From: Candidatus Hydrogenedentota bacterium
GTDB taxonomy: Bacteria; Hydrogenedentota; Hydrogenedentia; Hydrogenedentales; CAITNO01
Direction of reading: 5' to 3'
NCBI GenBank assembly: GCA_022706235.1
Contig: JAKJCY010000003.1
Coordinates: 1 to 44,261, forward strand
DNA length: 44,261 bases
Below are positions 16,708-26,184 of the stretch, piece after piece. The notes beneath the pieces are model-generated. The model ran no database searches. It was not told the origin of the DNA and worked only from the letters and a program-made list of their open reading frames with translations. Both the position numbers and the translations under genes were made by a program. Within the stretch, counting starts at the first letter, position 1, and every line of letters begins with the position of its first letter.

Positions 16708-19353
16708 TCAACTATGTTCACGCGGCCTATTGGCCAGATGTTTAAGATGGTAAAGAAGAGTCTGAGCCTCCCGGGGCGTAAGAGCGTCCGGGTCCACCTG
16801 TTCTAATTCCTTTTCCACTTGGCTGGGCTCGTGGGCGGAAGGCGGTGCAAAAAGATACATCTGCATCGGTACAGAGTCTGGGCTTGTGGTACCGCCACCG
16901 GACTCGAGGGACTGGAGTATTTCCCGGGCGCGTTTGAGCACCGCCGGGGGCAATCCTGCCAGTTTGGCCACTTGAATGCCGTAACTGTGGTCGGCCCCTC
17001 CGTCAATTACGCGGTACAGGAATACAATGGTATCCTGCCAGTCACGAACTGCGACATTAACGTTTTTTGCGTGTTCAAGTTTCTCCCCGAGCTCTGTCAG
17101 TTCGTGATAATGAGTGGCAAATAGTGTACGGGCACGAACGGTGTCGTGAATATGTTCCGCAACGGACCAGGCGATACTGATGCCGTCATAGGTAGAGGTG
17201 CCGCGCCCGATTTCATCCAATACCAGCAGGCTGTTTTCGCTGGCAGTGTTCAATATGGCGGCTGTTTCTATCATTTCCACCATAAACGTACTTTCACCTC
17301 GCACCAAATTGTCCGAGGCGCCCACCCGTGTAAAAATACGGTCCACCACACCGATTTCAGCAGTGGCGGCCGGAACATAACTTCCCATTTGCGCCATAAG
17401 ACAGATAAGAGCCACCTGCCGCAAGTAGGTGGACTTTCCGGCCATGTTCGGTCCTGTCATAATCAGCATTCTTGCGCCCGCAGTTTCTAGATGGGTGTCA
17501 TTCGGCACGAATTCCCCCTGCCGGGTCAAAACTTCAACGACCGGGTGTCTGCCATCCTTGATATGAATTTCGCCAGAGGCGTTAATTTCAGGCCGGCAAT
17601 AGTTGTTCGTAACGGCTGTTTCCGACAATGATGTTAGGACATCCAGTACCGCCAGGGCATCCGCCGTTTGCCGGATGCGCTGGGCCTCGGACGCCACTTT
17701 TCGTCGCAGGTCGATAAATAATTCGTACTCGATGGATTCCATCTTTTCCCGGGCGTTAAGTATTTCCTCTTCGCGCTGTTTCAATGCCGGCGTAATAAAT
17801 CGTTCCGCGTTTGCCAGGGTTTGTTTACGTTCATAGTCGGCAGGCGCCAGGTGGGCTTGTCCACGGCTTATTTCAATGTAATAGCCGAACACGCGGTTAT
17901 AGCCAACCTTCAGTTTGGCGATGCCCGTACGGTCCCGTTCCTCCTGCTGCAACGCGGCTATCCAGTTTACACCGCCCCGAACGAGTTCTCGCAGGTGGTC
18001 CAGCGAAGGGTCGTATCCGTCCCGGATAAGATTGCCCTCGTTCAAGGTAGCCGGGGGCTCCTCCATCAGGGCCTTATCAATTTCGGCGGCGATATCCTCC
18101 AAAGGGTCAATCTGCTGATGTACGGTTTTCAACAAGGCACTTTGTACCTCTGCGACGGCGGTACGAATACCGGGGATTTGTCCCAGTGCGGTTCCAAGCG
18201 CCTTTACTTCCCGCGCATTACCCGTATTGGCCGTGATGCGTCCAAGCAGCCGCTCGATGTCAGGCATACCTTTGAGCCGTTCCCGCAACGCGAGGCGCAT
18301 GGAAACGCCTTCGAAAAGATCCGTGACGGCGTCCAGTCTCGCTATAATTTTGTCTGGCGTGACCAGAGGATGCAGAATCCATTGTCGTAATTTACGTTCT
18401 CCCATTCCCGTCTGGGTTTTATCCAGAACGCCCAGCAACGAACCCCGTTTTGATTTATCGCCCATGGTTGCGACCAATTCAAGATTACGCTGGGTATTCC
18501 CGTCAAGCGCAACATACGCGGAAGGCTGGTAGTGGCGCGGCAAGGCAAGATGAGGCACAGCGTCCCGCTGTGTTTCGCGAATATAGGCCAGCGTTGCACC
18601 CGCGCAGGAAAGTGCACCCTCGGACTCTTCAAGCGCGCCCAAACCTTTCAAAGTACTCAGCTGAAAAGTTGCCAGAATAAGGTCACGCGCCATATCCGGG
18701 GCGAAAGATTCATCCGTTCGCACCGTGAGTACTAGTTCAGGAAAGCGTTTTTTAAGGCTTGCAATGAATGAGGCATCACCATTTTTCATGACAAGCGCCT
18801 CAACAGGTGATAGTCGGGCTATTTCATCGAATAGGATGCCGTTATTCGAAGAACAGGATAAGGTCAGAAATTCTCCCGTGGTCATATCCACGAATGCTGC
18901 GCCCCCGGTATCACCCGATACAAGAAATGCCGCCAGATAGTTGTTTCGACCGTCTTCGAGCAATTCGGGCTCCGTCACCGTGCCTGGAGTCACAGTACGT
19001 ACGACCTGTCGTTTTACGATACCCTTGGCCTCCCGGGGATCTTCCATCTGTTCACAAATGGTCACCGAACGCCCCATGCGCACCAGTTTTGCGATATAGC
19101 CATCAACGGCGCGCACCGGCACCCCGCACATGGGAACACGCTTTTCCTTATCCGCTCCATCCCTTGAAGTTAATGCGAGATTCAACAAACTAGATACTTC
19201 AAGGGCGTCATCTAAAAACACCTCGTAAAAATCGCCCATCCTGAAAAATAAAAGAGAATCGCCACATTCCGCCTTGGCCTGAAGCAGTTGTCGCATCATG
19301 GGGGTGGTGTGGTGGGGAGATATATCCGATATGTGCAGCCATTTGTCTGTCAT
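16708..19353 (-). CDS. mutS: DNA mismatch repair protein MutS
   Basis: An 881-residue MutS1, the mismatch sensor of methyl-independent or MutL-dependent repair. The mismatch-binding domain has F-F-R-M-G-D-F-Y-E-V-F, holding the Phe-x-Glu that inserts at the mismatch. The C-terminal ATPase has Walker A T-G-P-N-M-A-G-K-S-T-Y and the Walker B stretch LVLDEIGRGTSTYDG followed by F-A-T-H-Y-H-E-L. I chose the ATG at 19353 because the family begins just before H-T-P-M-M; the frame runs 36 codons further upstream without support. Length matches the family (about 850-880). A promoter-like TATACT lies seven bases before this ATG. No mutL is in the window. Confidence 0.97.
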   Translation of the reverse strand: MTDKWLHISDISPHHTTPMMRQLLQAKAECGDSLLFFRMGDFYEVFLDDALEVSSLLNLALTSRDGADKEKRVPMCGVPVRAVDGYIAKLVRMGRSVTICEQMEDPREAKGIVKRQVVRTVTPGTVTEPELLEDGRNNYLAAFLVSGDTGGAAFVDMTTGEFLTLSCSSNNGILFDEIARLSPVEALVMKNGDASFIASLKKRFPELVLTVRTDESFAPDMARDLILATFQLSTLKGLGALEESEGALSCAGATLAYIRETQRDAVPHLALPRHYQPSAYVALDGNTQRNLELVATMGDKSKRGSLLGVLDKTQTGMGERKLRQWILHPLVTPDKIIARLDAVTDLFEGVSMRLALRERLKGMPDIERLLGRITANTGNAREVKALGTALGQIPGIRTAVAEVQSALLKTVHQQIDPLEDIAAEIDKALMEEPPATLNEGNLIRDGYDPSLDHLRELVRGGVNWIAALQQEERDRTGIAKLKVGYNRVFGYYIEISRGQAHLAPADYERKQTLANAERFITPALKQREEEILNAREKMESIEYELFIDLRRKVASEAQRIRQTADALAVLDVLTSLSETAVTNNYCRPEINASGEIHIKDGRHPVVEVLTRQGEFVPNDTHLETAGARMLIMTGPNMAGKSTYLRQVALICLMAQMGSYVPAATAEIGVVDRIFTRVGASDNLVRGESTFMVEMIETAAILNTASENSLLVLDEIGRGTSTYDGISIAWSVAEHIHDTVRARTLFATHYHELTELGEKLEHAKNVNVAVRDWQDTIVFLYRVIDGGADHSYGIQVAKLAGLPPAVLKRAREILQSLESGGGTTSPDSVPMQMYLFAPPSAHEPSQVEKELEQVDPDALTPREAQTLLYHLKHLANRPREHS

Positions 19354-19359
19354 AGGGAT

Positions 19360-19390
19360 AGTATACCGGTTACCGATGCGGCAGGTCACC
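19360..19390 (-). promoter_or_regulatory. Putative mutS promoter (GTGACC-18-TATACT)
   Basis: On the minus strand TATACT is preceded at 18 bases by GTGACC, a fair -10/-35 pair. The -10 box ends six bases before the chosen mutS ATG. Transcription would then start at or just before the ATG, giving a leaderless or nearly leaderless mRNA. This agrees with the lack of a ribosome site there. Confidence 0.45.
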
Positions 19391-19490
19391 TTGCCGGAGG
19401 AATAAAACGACAACAAGCGGAATGGGGCCCTCCAAAAAGAAAGAATCCCAAAGGTATCCATATTGGGTTAATCAAATCCAGCTGCATTGG

Positions 19491-21011
19491 TCACGGCGTT
19501 TTGATTGCATATAAGCGTGACAACGTCGAAACATAGAGAACGCCATTGGCCGCAGTTGGCGTACCATGGATTGCATCCGGGAATCGGGTGGAGAACAGTA
19601 CTTGCTTCTGCTTTGTCGCCGCCAGTATGGCGAAATCCCCGTTGCGCGCACCAACGTAAATACAGTGGTCCGCGCCCAGGGCTGAGCTCCAGATACTTCG
19701 GCCTACTTTATGTACCCAATAGGCTTCTCCTGTTTCCGCATCCACACAATGAACGCAGCCAGCGTCGTCGGTCACGAAAACCAATCCGTTTAAAATGGCA
19801 GGAGTGGCACAGGACTGGCGGGGAATGTCATAGGACCAAAGTTCCCCGGTCCTCGTTATATCGCCTTTTAGAGTCGCGTCAATACACTTTAGCCAGGACC
19901 TTCTTTTTCCCCACCAAATGTCTCCCCCCGCGACAACATAAACACGGTTTTTGTAAAACACAGGCATGCCCATGATCTCGCTTGGGCTTTCCCTGGTGTT
20001 GCCGACATAATCATGTATGTTTTCTTTGGGAGCCTCTGGGTCGCAATCAAACCGCCAAACGCAATCAAAAGAAATAACCTGTTCTGAAAACGGGGTCACA
20101 AGCGTCTTGAAGGCATAGCAAATACCATCAGGGCCGCCGAAGAAAAGCAGGCGGCGACCGTTGACTTCGCCAAGAGAAGGGGAGGACCAACTTTCATGAA
20201 ACGTTCGTGGGCCTATACCTTCATTTTCTTCGGCGAGCAGTCGGCCTGTCTTTTTGTCCAAGGCAATACAACTGGGCGCTTCAGGATTGCCGATTTTTTT
20301 ATGCGTATTATCCACACCGTTGCCCGTATTAAGATAGAGGCATTCCCCGTCCAGTAAAATACTCATGTGGGGTGAATCATGGGGATATTGACCGATTTCA
20401 GAACGTAAATCAAAGCGCCACAGGATATCCGCATCCGGCGGAACTGTCGCAATCGCCGGTGAGTCCATGGGCACACTGTGCCTTCCCTCATCAAGATAAG
20501 GCCCGTCGTTGCCGTTCTCCAACCCGTGCAGGTCAAGACAAACAACCTCTGACCGGGTGGTTACCGTGTAAATCCGGTCGCCTTCCACTGTTGGTTCAGA
20601 ACATATCCCAACTCCGGGCCAATCGAGAAAATCATCGCCTCCAATTCGCGGGACGACCAATTGCCAAACAAGGCTTCCGTCACGCGCATCGAGGCATAGC
20701 AGTACACCCCGGTCCCCATGGTGGCGTTCATCTAAAGGTTCTGAGTTGTTTGTTCCTATGAATACGCGGCCTTGAGCGACAATGGGTGAGCCATAGGAAC
20801 CTCCTCCCAACGCGACTGACCATAATATACCCTCTCCCGTTTCCAAGTTAAATCTTATTGGCAAGCCTGTCTCCTGGGAAACCATGTTTCGTGAATGGCG
20901 TTCACCCCATTGGGGCTGGTCCTCTCCAAAAGAGGGTACTCCAAGAAAAAGAACGGTACTAAGTATAATCTTTCCGGCAGGGAAAGAGATGAGGCTAACG
21001 TTTATCTTCAT
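19491..21011 (-). CDS. Exported PQQ-type beta-propeller protein
   Basis: A 506-residue secreted protein with an N-terminal signal sequence (ISFPAGKIILSTVLFLGVPS). The body consists of WD-like PQQ repeat blades, for example A-L-D-K-K-T-G-R-L-L-A, V-D-A-E-T-G-E-A-Y-W and C-L-D-A-R-D-G-S-L-V-W. Such propellers are common in planctomycete- and hydrogenedens-like genomes. They are not necessarily PQQ enzymes, and I see no dehydrogenase Cys-Cys disulphide motif. Two ATGs compete: at 21023 the AGGAG touches the start codon, so I prefer 21011, twelve bases away. It could be a scaffold or carbohydrate-related protein. The substrate is unknown. Confidence 0.85.
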   Translation of the reverse strand: MKINVSLISFPAGKIILSTVLFLGVPSFGEDQPQWGERHSRNMVSQETGLPIRFNLETGEGILWSVALGGGSYGSPIVAQGRVFIGTNNSEPLDERHHGDRGVLLCLDARDGSLVWQLVVPRIGGDDFLDWPGVGICSEPTVEGDRIYTVTTRSEVVCLDLHGLENGNDGPYLDEGRHSVPMDSPAIATVPPDADILWRFDLRSEIGQYPHDSPHMSILLDGECLYLNTGNGVDNTHKKIGNPEAPSCIALDKKTGRLLAEENEGIGPRTFHESWSSPSLGEVNGRRLLFFGGPDGICYAFKTLVTPFSEQVISFDCVWRFDCDPEAPKENIHDYVGNTRESPSEIMGMPVFYKNRVYVVAGGDIWWGKRRSWLKCIDATLKGDITRTGELWSYDIPRQSCATPAILNGLVFVTDDAGCVHCVDAETGEAYWVHKVGRSIWSSALGADHCIYVGARNGDFAILAATKQKQVLFSTRFPDAIHGTPTAANGVLYVSTLSRLYAIKTP

Positions 21012-21100
21012 GCGGTTTTCCATCTCCTACTAACAAAATCAGGCAAAAATAACTGTAACACCAAATGTTTGAAATAGATAAGTCGTCGATGACCACAAAT

Positions 21101-21129
21101 ATAATACTACTCTATAAAAGAACACACAA
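21101..21129 (-). promoter_or_regulatory. Possible promoter of the PQQ-propeller gene
   Basis: TTGTGT and TATTAT on the minus strand are separated by 17 bases, in an AT-rich stretch about 80 bases upstream of the start. The -35 box is weak, so this is tentative. Confidence 0.35.
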
Positions 21130-21504
21130 ACTTTCAGAATTAAACCTTATCCTACTAGACCTGAAAAACGAACTCAGACATTCCATGGAAAAATAAACGA
21201 CAGTATCTACTATATAAGGGAAATAATAAACTTGGCTGAACATAAAATGGGATTTATATTTAAACTTATATATTATTAATGTTTTTATATGAAGGACTTT
21301 ATGGACCTACCGGACTGTAATTTACTTTCTTAATTCGTGTTTCTTATAAGTTCCAAAAATCATTAAGAACCTTTCTGTTGGAGTAATTAGAGGGTGTTGA
21401 ACGCACGATACTAATATATATTAGTAACTTTTTTGTAACAGCAACTTTCTTTACCCTATAGCAACAACGATATTGTTTTCTAACCTATTCACTTTGAATT
21501 TTTT
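21130..21504. other. AT-rich non-coding gap between divergent genes
   Basis: The whole gap 21024-21592 is far richer in A and T than the flanking genes and every frame is broken. It separates the divergent PQQ-propeller gene from the large secreted-protein gene, with a promoter at each end. I saw no gene, RNA or repeat between them. Confidence 0.5.
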
Positions 21505-21534
21505 TTGACTTTTTGCCCGGTTTTGCGTTATAAT
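21505..21534 (+). promoter_or_regulatory. Strong sigma-70-like promoter of the large secreted protein
   Basis: TTGACT and a perfect TATAAT are separated by 18 bases, the best promoter in the window. The start site would fall near 21541, leaving a leader of about 50 bases before the ATG at 21593. The leader has only a weak ribosome site. Confidence 0.75.
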
Positions 21535-21592
21535 TCACAAGTTACTTAGTTACAAATCGGACACATGCCACAACCTCTGGAAATAACAAATA

Positions 21593-24500
21593 ATGAAAAA
21601 TTCCATTGAAAAAAAAAGTAAAGTATTTATCGTTATCTATTTTTTCTTTTTGATTTCAACGTCATTTTCGTTTGCATCAGGCAATACACAGAATGATAAC
21701 ACCTATCGGTCAAAGCAGAATCAGTTCATCGTACTCAGCCAAGCCAAAGCAAATCAAATAGTCCATGATATCACGAGTTCAGTCGCGGAGAATCTATTTG
21801 TTCCAGACCTTGTGGGAATGACTTTGGATAATGCAACGGCTGTTTTGTCAAACGTGGGCTTCGTGGTGAGTGCTCCCGTTTTCGACTATTCGGAATCTGT
21901 TCCTGAAGGCATTGTATTATGTCAGAGTCCAACTGCCGGCACACAGGAATCTTATGGTGGCACTATTACTCTCACCATTTCCACAAATCAACTACCGGCA
22001 AAGGACCTTGTTTGTGCTATGGCCTCCATGACAGGTGGTCGGGAACTTCAAGAAGCCTTTCAACGGGCCGCACAGCGAAAAAGCGAGGTACTTCCTTTCG
22101 TTTTTGAAATGCTTCGAGACGGAGCCTGGTTTGAGAAGCATATGATGACAAAATTGCTCCGGTGCTGTTCCTGGTCTGAGGCAGGTCCAGAGTTGGTGCG
22201 TATAGCGTGCACTGAGTCGGAACACTGGCTTGTGCGTGAAGGTGCACTCTATGCGCTTGCTGAACTGGGGTCTCAGGAATATGGTGCTGTTATACATGGG
22301 ATTCTATTGGACCCCGACACTCCTTTATGTGTCCGGCGCGTGGCGGTTGCCACGCTTGCGCGTCTAGGCTATAGACCAGCGGTTAAAGACCTATGGTCCC
22401 TGACAGTAGACAAGGACGATCGCATGAAGATCTTTGCCAACCGTGCCCTTCTGGAACTGGGAGTCACGGGCGATATTGATTTTCTGCTGAACGCCTTGGA
22501 GAATGAGTCCCCTGTTATCCGGGAAGAGGTATGTGGTGCGCTCGCATTGGCCCCGGGGAATGATGTTTCCAATCGGCTTTCTGCGATGGAAGCCGGGGAC
22601 ACCAATGCCTCGGTACGCAGTGCAGCCTTTGAGGCGTTACTATACAGAAATCTGAAGGCTTTAAAATCCGAAGAGGGGAAGTTGTCACTGCTTAAAGCAT
22701 CCCTTGATACAGCAAACCGACAGACGGCTTCGTGGATTGTTCGTAGAATTCTTGCGGAATGTGGGGAGGAGGGACTTGCTTTTGTTCGCGAACTGGCATC
22801 GCAAAACCACCCTTTCAACGAACTTGCTGCGATGATTCTTGTGTTCGCCGGTAAGAGTTCACAAAAACCCGAATTTGAGAATTCAGAATACGAGAGCAAC
22901 GAGGCAGATGAAAAACATGGCGAGTATACCCACACTACCTTTGCCGATTATGCAGTAGCCAAGGCTAAGGCATGGGGGCTTCCCGTGGAAGGAAATCTCG
23001 GAGACGGTGTTAGCGGGTGGGGCATGGCCTGGCAACGTCTTCATGAAGGGGCGGCGCAGGAAGATGAAAGTTTTCTTTCTGTTTCAGGGGAAATTGTCAG
23101 GCAGCGCGAGCATGCCTATAATCCAACGACCAACAAAGGCTTCAATGTTGTGGGAATTCAATTCGGAACCGCACGTGACCGGGCATTGTCTATATGGAAT
23201 GACTCGCTTCTGGGCGCGTATAGTACCGGAGATCTCTACTCGGAGGAAGTTGGCGCCTCAGGCAAAATAGGGGGGGCATGGCAACTATTAGGGCGTATTT
23301 CTCATTTGTTACAGGATATGACTGCGCCTCTTCATGGCCTGGCCATTCAGCATGTCTACCCGTCCTGTAAATTTGAAAATGCATGGAAGACAAGCGGGCA
23401 AAAATTAATTACCTTGCTGGACCCGACTCTCAGCGACTCAATAGGTATCTTGTACAGCGAGAGCGAACTGCCTGAGGAGGCATTAACGGGTCTTGATGAT
23501 TTTTCACGAACACGGCTTGCGTATTGGTTGAACAGCAATGCCGAAAACACCAACGGACCGGTCGGATGCCCGAACAGATTTAAGGATGACGTACGTGGAT
23601 ACATAGAGGTGCTTGCCTGGATTTCCTACTTTCGCACCACGGTTTGGGGAGAAGTCTGGTTCAACAAGGACGAGAGTTCTTCAGGTTCAACTGGCAATGC
23701 CACAAGCTCTGGACTGCTGGAAGACGCCGTTTTCTCGGATATAACTGTTCCCGCGGGCACTCCCAATGGTCTTCACGCAATGTTCGCCGGCAAGGTAAAA
23801 TGGAGGGATACATGGAATGACAACTATTTCACCTTGGAGTGTGCCAATGGCAATATTCTCTATTGGATGAAAACATTTAATATCGATGATTGGGGCGCCT
23901 GTGATTGGGTTAGTAACCGCTGTGAAGGATACAAACTGGATAGGAGAGACCATGATGACCAGGACGCACGTACGGTAGGCCGTTTCTGGTTGGATACGCG
24001 TGAAATTGATCCGGGACAAGCATTATTGGAAAGACATCCTGATGGCACAGATTTGGGAAAAGATATGTATGACTATTATGCTGACACCCTTTTCCCGCTG
24101 ACCGTGCGCTATAATGCCGGGCTTATCCATTTGGCCAACCGCCGCGTAACCATCAAGACACGGACAAGCACACCCGCCCGTTTCGAGTGGAGTCGTTCTG
24201 ATAATTTTGGCAAGGGCCCCATCTTTGAGACTTCGTCAGCAGGAAGCGACTTCTTTTTTGCGGCAAAAAGTAATGTTACCTTGACTGCGCCCCTTTCCGA
24301 TGTTGTTGGCGGCCTATTTACAGGCTGGGAAAAGAATGGTATACCGATAGATTCTACCAAAGGGGAAATTACCATCAATAGCAGCGATAATCCCATCAGC
24401 ATAGGGGGAGACACGTACATCGCTTTATTTGAAGAAGTAACCGAGGGCGAAGATGTTCCCGAAGAGGGGGAAAGTGAAGGGGAATTATCTGAAGGCGAAG

Positions 24501-24817
24501 GCGAAATTGAAGGCGAAGGAGGATATCCCGAGGGGGAAGGGGAACCACAAGAAGGGGAGGGTGAATTGACGGAAGGGGAAGAAGAACCGCAAGAAGGGGA
24601 GGAGGAAACACTGTTTCATCCGGCCGATATCGATAAAGATTTCCAGATTTTAATAAATGAGGCCATTACCTATCTTGTCGGTTGGCAGCAGGGTAATAAC
24701 CCTATTGGATATGCGGTACGTGCGGCCTACTTGTGGCAAAATGGCCAGGCCTACATGTATAAACCTGATGTGGAACCGCCTCTGTGTTGGATATTGGCAC
24801 CTGTCGCCCAGCCATAA
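21593..24817 (+). CDS. Large secreted multidomain protein (PASTA, HEAT, PLC-like, Glu-rich linker)
   Basis: A 1074-residue exported protein. Domains in order: signal peptide 1-28 (F-F-F-L-I-S-T-S-F-S-F-A-S); PASTA-like domain 68-131 (VPDLVGMTLDNATAVLSNVG, ending GGTITLTIS); HEAT-like helical repeats about 145-420; a zinc-dependent phospholipase C / S1-P1 nuclease-like region about 440-690 with LGRISHLLQDMTAPLHGLAI (H-x-x-x-D...H pattern); a region with F-T-G-W-E-K-N-G resembling an InlB B-repeat near 870-945; a Glu-Gly-rich linker about 945-1007; and a dockerin-like tail with HPADIDKDFQILINEAITYL. E-G-E-G linkers with H-x-A-D-x-D tails are, as I recall, typical of Hydrogenedentes exported proteins and may be a sorting or anchoring signal. 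PASTA domains bind cell-wall muropeptides in kinases, but their job here is unclear. No close whole-protein relative comes to mind. Confidence 0.75.
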   Translation: MKNSIEKKSKVFIVIYFFFLISTSFSFASGNTQNDNTYRSKQNQFIVLSQAKANQIVHDITSSVAENLFVPDLVGMTLDNATAVLSNVGFVVSAPVFDYSESVPEGIVLCQSPTAGTQESYGGTITLTISTNQLPAKDLVCAMASMTGGRELQEAFQRAAQRKSEVLPFVFEMLRDGAWFEKHMMTKLLRCCSWSEAGPELVRIACTESEHWLVREGALYALAELGSQEYGAVIHGILLDPDTPLCVRRVAVATLARLGYRPAVKDLWSLTVDKDDRMKIFANRALLELGVTGDIDFLLNALENESPVIREEVCGALALAPGNDVSNRLSAMEAGDTNASVRSAAFEALLYRNLKALKSEEGKLSLLKASLDTANRQTASWIVRRILAECGEEGLAFVRELASQNHPFNELAAMILVFAGKSSQKPEFENSEYESNEADEKHGEYTHTTFADYAVAKAKAWGLPVEGNLGDGVSGWGMAWQRLHEGAAQEDESFLSVSGEIVRQREHAYNPTTNKGFNVVGIQFGTARDRALSIWNDSLLGAYSTGDLYSEEVGASGKIGGAWQLLGRISHLLQDMTAPLHGLAIQHVYPSCKFENAWKTSGQKLITLLDPTLSDSIGILYSESELPEEALTGLDDFSRTRLAYWLNSNAENTNGPVGCPNRFKDDVRGYIEVLAWISYFRTTVWGEVWFNKDESSSGSTGNATSSGLLEDAVFSDITVPAGTPNGLHAMFAGKVKWRDTWNDNYFTLECANGNILYWMKTFNIDDWGACDWVSNRCEGYKLDRRDHDDQDARTVGRFWLDTREIDPGQALLERHPDGTDLGKDMYDYYADTLFPLTVRYNAGLIHLANRRVTIKTRTSTPARFEWSRSDNFGKGPIFETSSAGSDFFFAAKSNVTLTAPLSDVVGGLFTGWEKNGIPIDSTKGEITINSSDNPISIGGDTYIALFEEVTEGEDVPEEGESEGELSEGEGEIEGEGGYPEGEGEPQEGEGELTEGEEEPQEGEEETLFHPADIDKDFQILINEAITYLVGWQQGNNPIGYAVRAAYLWQNGQAYMYKPDVEPPLCWILAPVAQP
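24430..24612 (+). repeat. Low-complexity Glu-Gly linker repeats
   Basis: Purine-rich direct repeats of GAAGGCGAA/GAAGGGGAA type encode an E-G-E-G linker inside the large secreted protein. Such tracts vary in length by slippage. The opposite strand reads as a false Pro-Leu-rich frame. Confidence 0.85.
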
Positions 24818-24863
24818 ATAACCAATGTTTCCGGTAGAACTTAGAGCGTGTATAAAAAGTCGC

Positions 24864-24939
24864 GATGGCTTCACTTCGTTCGCAATGACGATTATACGTG
24901 TACTATGCCATTGCGAGTAAAACGAAGAAAGCCAATATG
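24864..24939. repeat. Inverted repeat resembling a dispersed 'CGCAATGA' repeat
   Basis: Two arms, at 24864-24890 and 24906-24939, share GGCTT, CTTCGTT and CGCAATG in inverted order around a short AT-rich loop. Elements of this type, with the motif ATTGCGA-n-GAA-n-GAA, recur in many bacterial genomes and produce false peptides such as N-E-V-K-P-S. It fills the gap between the large secreted protein and the URO-D-like gene and may act as a bidirectional terminator. I see no gene in 24818-25028. Confidence 0.6.
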
Positions 24940-25028
24940 TTGTACGAATCAAATGAGCCGTCAATGCGATCTTCCGCATACGCTTTAGAATAGATGTTTA
25001 TAGATTGCTGTGGCGGGTTATCTACCAA

Positions 25029-26107
25029 TCAGCCATACCGGCCCAGTTCAAGACCTCGATCTACAAAATACCTATAGGTGCCATAGTCCACGGTGTTTGG
25101 GATCGAATGGTCAGAGTGAAGAATATATCCATTTCCTTCCTTCACCACAGGAATCTTCGCACTAAGTTCACTGCGTCAATATCGTTGGTATACAGTACAC
25201 GCACATCCATACCGCCCATTAGGGAAATGAGCTCACCATAGTTCCGATACAACTTTAGCAGGTCCATGCCGGCCTTTACTTCTATGACCTGAAGACAGTC
25301 AATACCCGATGCGATCATTCCGGGCACCAGTGGCTCCACATATCCGCATGAATGCATGATGACCGGCATGCCATGGTCCTTCGCCCATCCCACGGTGCGT
25401 TTATGCCCGGGCTGAATGAGTTCCTGATACATCGATGGGGATATAAAGGGCCGATTCTTAAACCCCATATCCTCAAAAAACCAGATACCATCAGGCAGAC
25501 CTTCCTCTGAAAAAAGCATTTCCCACAGTTCCACGGTAACCCGAGAAAAGGTATCGACCATATCACGCACCCAGTCCGGGTCTTCCATCATACCAAGCAA
25601 CATATAGTGATGGCCGCATACGGGATGCATGAGTTCGAATACATTGGTACCGCCCCAGACCATAAACCGATTTTGTTCTCTAGCATTGCTGATGGCCTCC
25701 CGAAATCCTTTATAATCTATCCGTGCACTATCCGCAAAGAGCCGTGGTTTGATATGCTCCTCCCAGCCGCTCCGGTCTTTCACCAGAAAGTCTACGTGTT
25801 CCGGGGTGGCTTCATGCATTTTGCATCGCCGCAACAGGGCACCATTGCCGTCACGTGTTAAAATAGTTTCTGCAGTTTCCTCCACCACCTCGGGCGTGAA
25901 ATCAAGCCGTGCTGTGAAATTAAAGGGCCAGAAAAGACGAATATCATGGTCGAAGTGATCATCAAGGCGTTCCCCTTCCGAAATATTTCTCTCCGCTACC
26001 CATCGAGAACGGGTATCACTCCAAAAACTTTCATATACCGCAATGCGATCTACAGGTTTTCTTAAGAGGATATTGCCCACCCGCTCCACGCTGGTCATTT
26101 CTATCAT
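25029..26107 (-). pseudogene. URO-D-like methyltransferase gene, frameshifted near the 3' end
   Basis: A protein of the uroporphyrinogen decarboxylase superfamily, the branch that includes cobalamin-dependent methyltransferases, with the zinc-site-like I-M-H-S-C-G-Y. The intact frame of 321 codons ends at 25142 in an abnormal tail (N-L-V-R-R-F-L-W). Just before that, reading in the -1 frame continues the family C-terminus: AKIPVVKEGNGYILHSDHSI, then PNTVDYGTYRYF and a stop at 25029. A single missing base near 25168-25170 (restoring A-V-E-L-S-A-K) explains it, so this is a real mutation or an assembly error. The rest of the gene looks sound. AAGGA precedes the ATG at 26107. Confidence 0.85.
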
Positions 26108-26117
26108 TCCACAATCC

Positions 26118-26164
26118 TTCTTAAATCAATGTTAATCCACCGGCACTGCCGGTGGTTGTTGATT
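26118..26164. repeat. REP-like palindromic repeat, copy C (complete)
   Basis: The fullest copy. An inner perfect stem CCACCGGC/GCCGGTGG with a three-base loop (26137-26155) is nested within outer arms AATCAA/TTGATT (26124-26129 and 26159-26164). It fills the gap between hisC and the URO-D-like gene. Copies A and B at about 13.2 and 13.4 kb share its left and right halves. Confidence 0.75.
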
Positions 26165-26184
26165 AGAAACGGGGGGGGAATGGG

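Noticed and set aside
22369..22935. 188-codon minus-strand frame
   Set aside because: Ser- and Ala-rich shadow of the HEAT repeat region of the secreted protein.
26118..26164. Intrinsic terminator of hisC
   Set aside because: The stem is good but no T-run follows, and copies recur elsewhere, so it is treated as a repeat.
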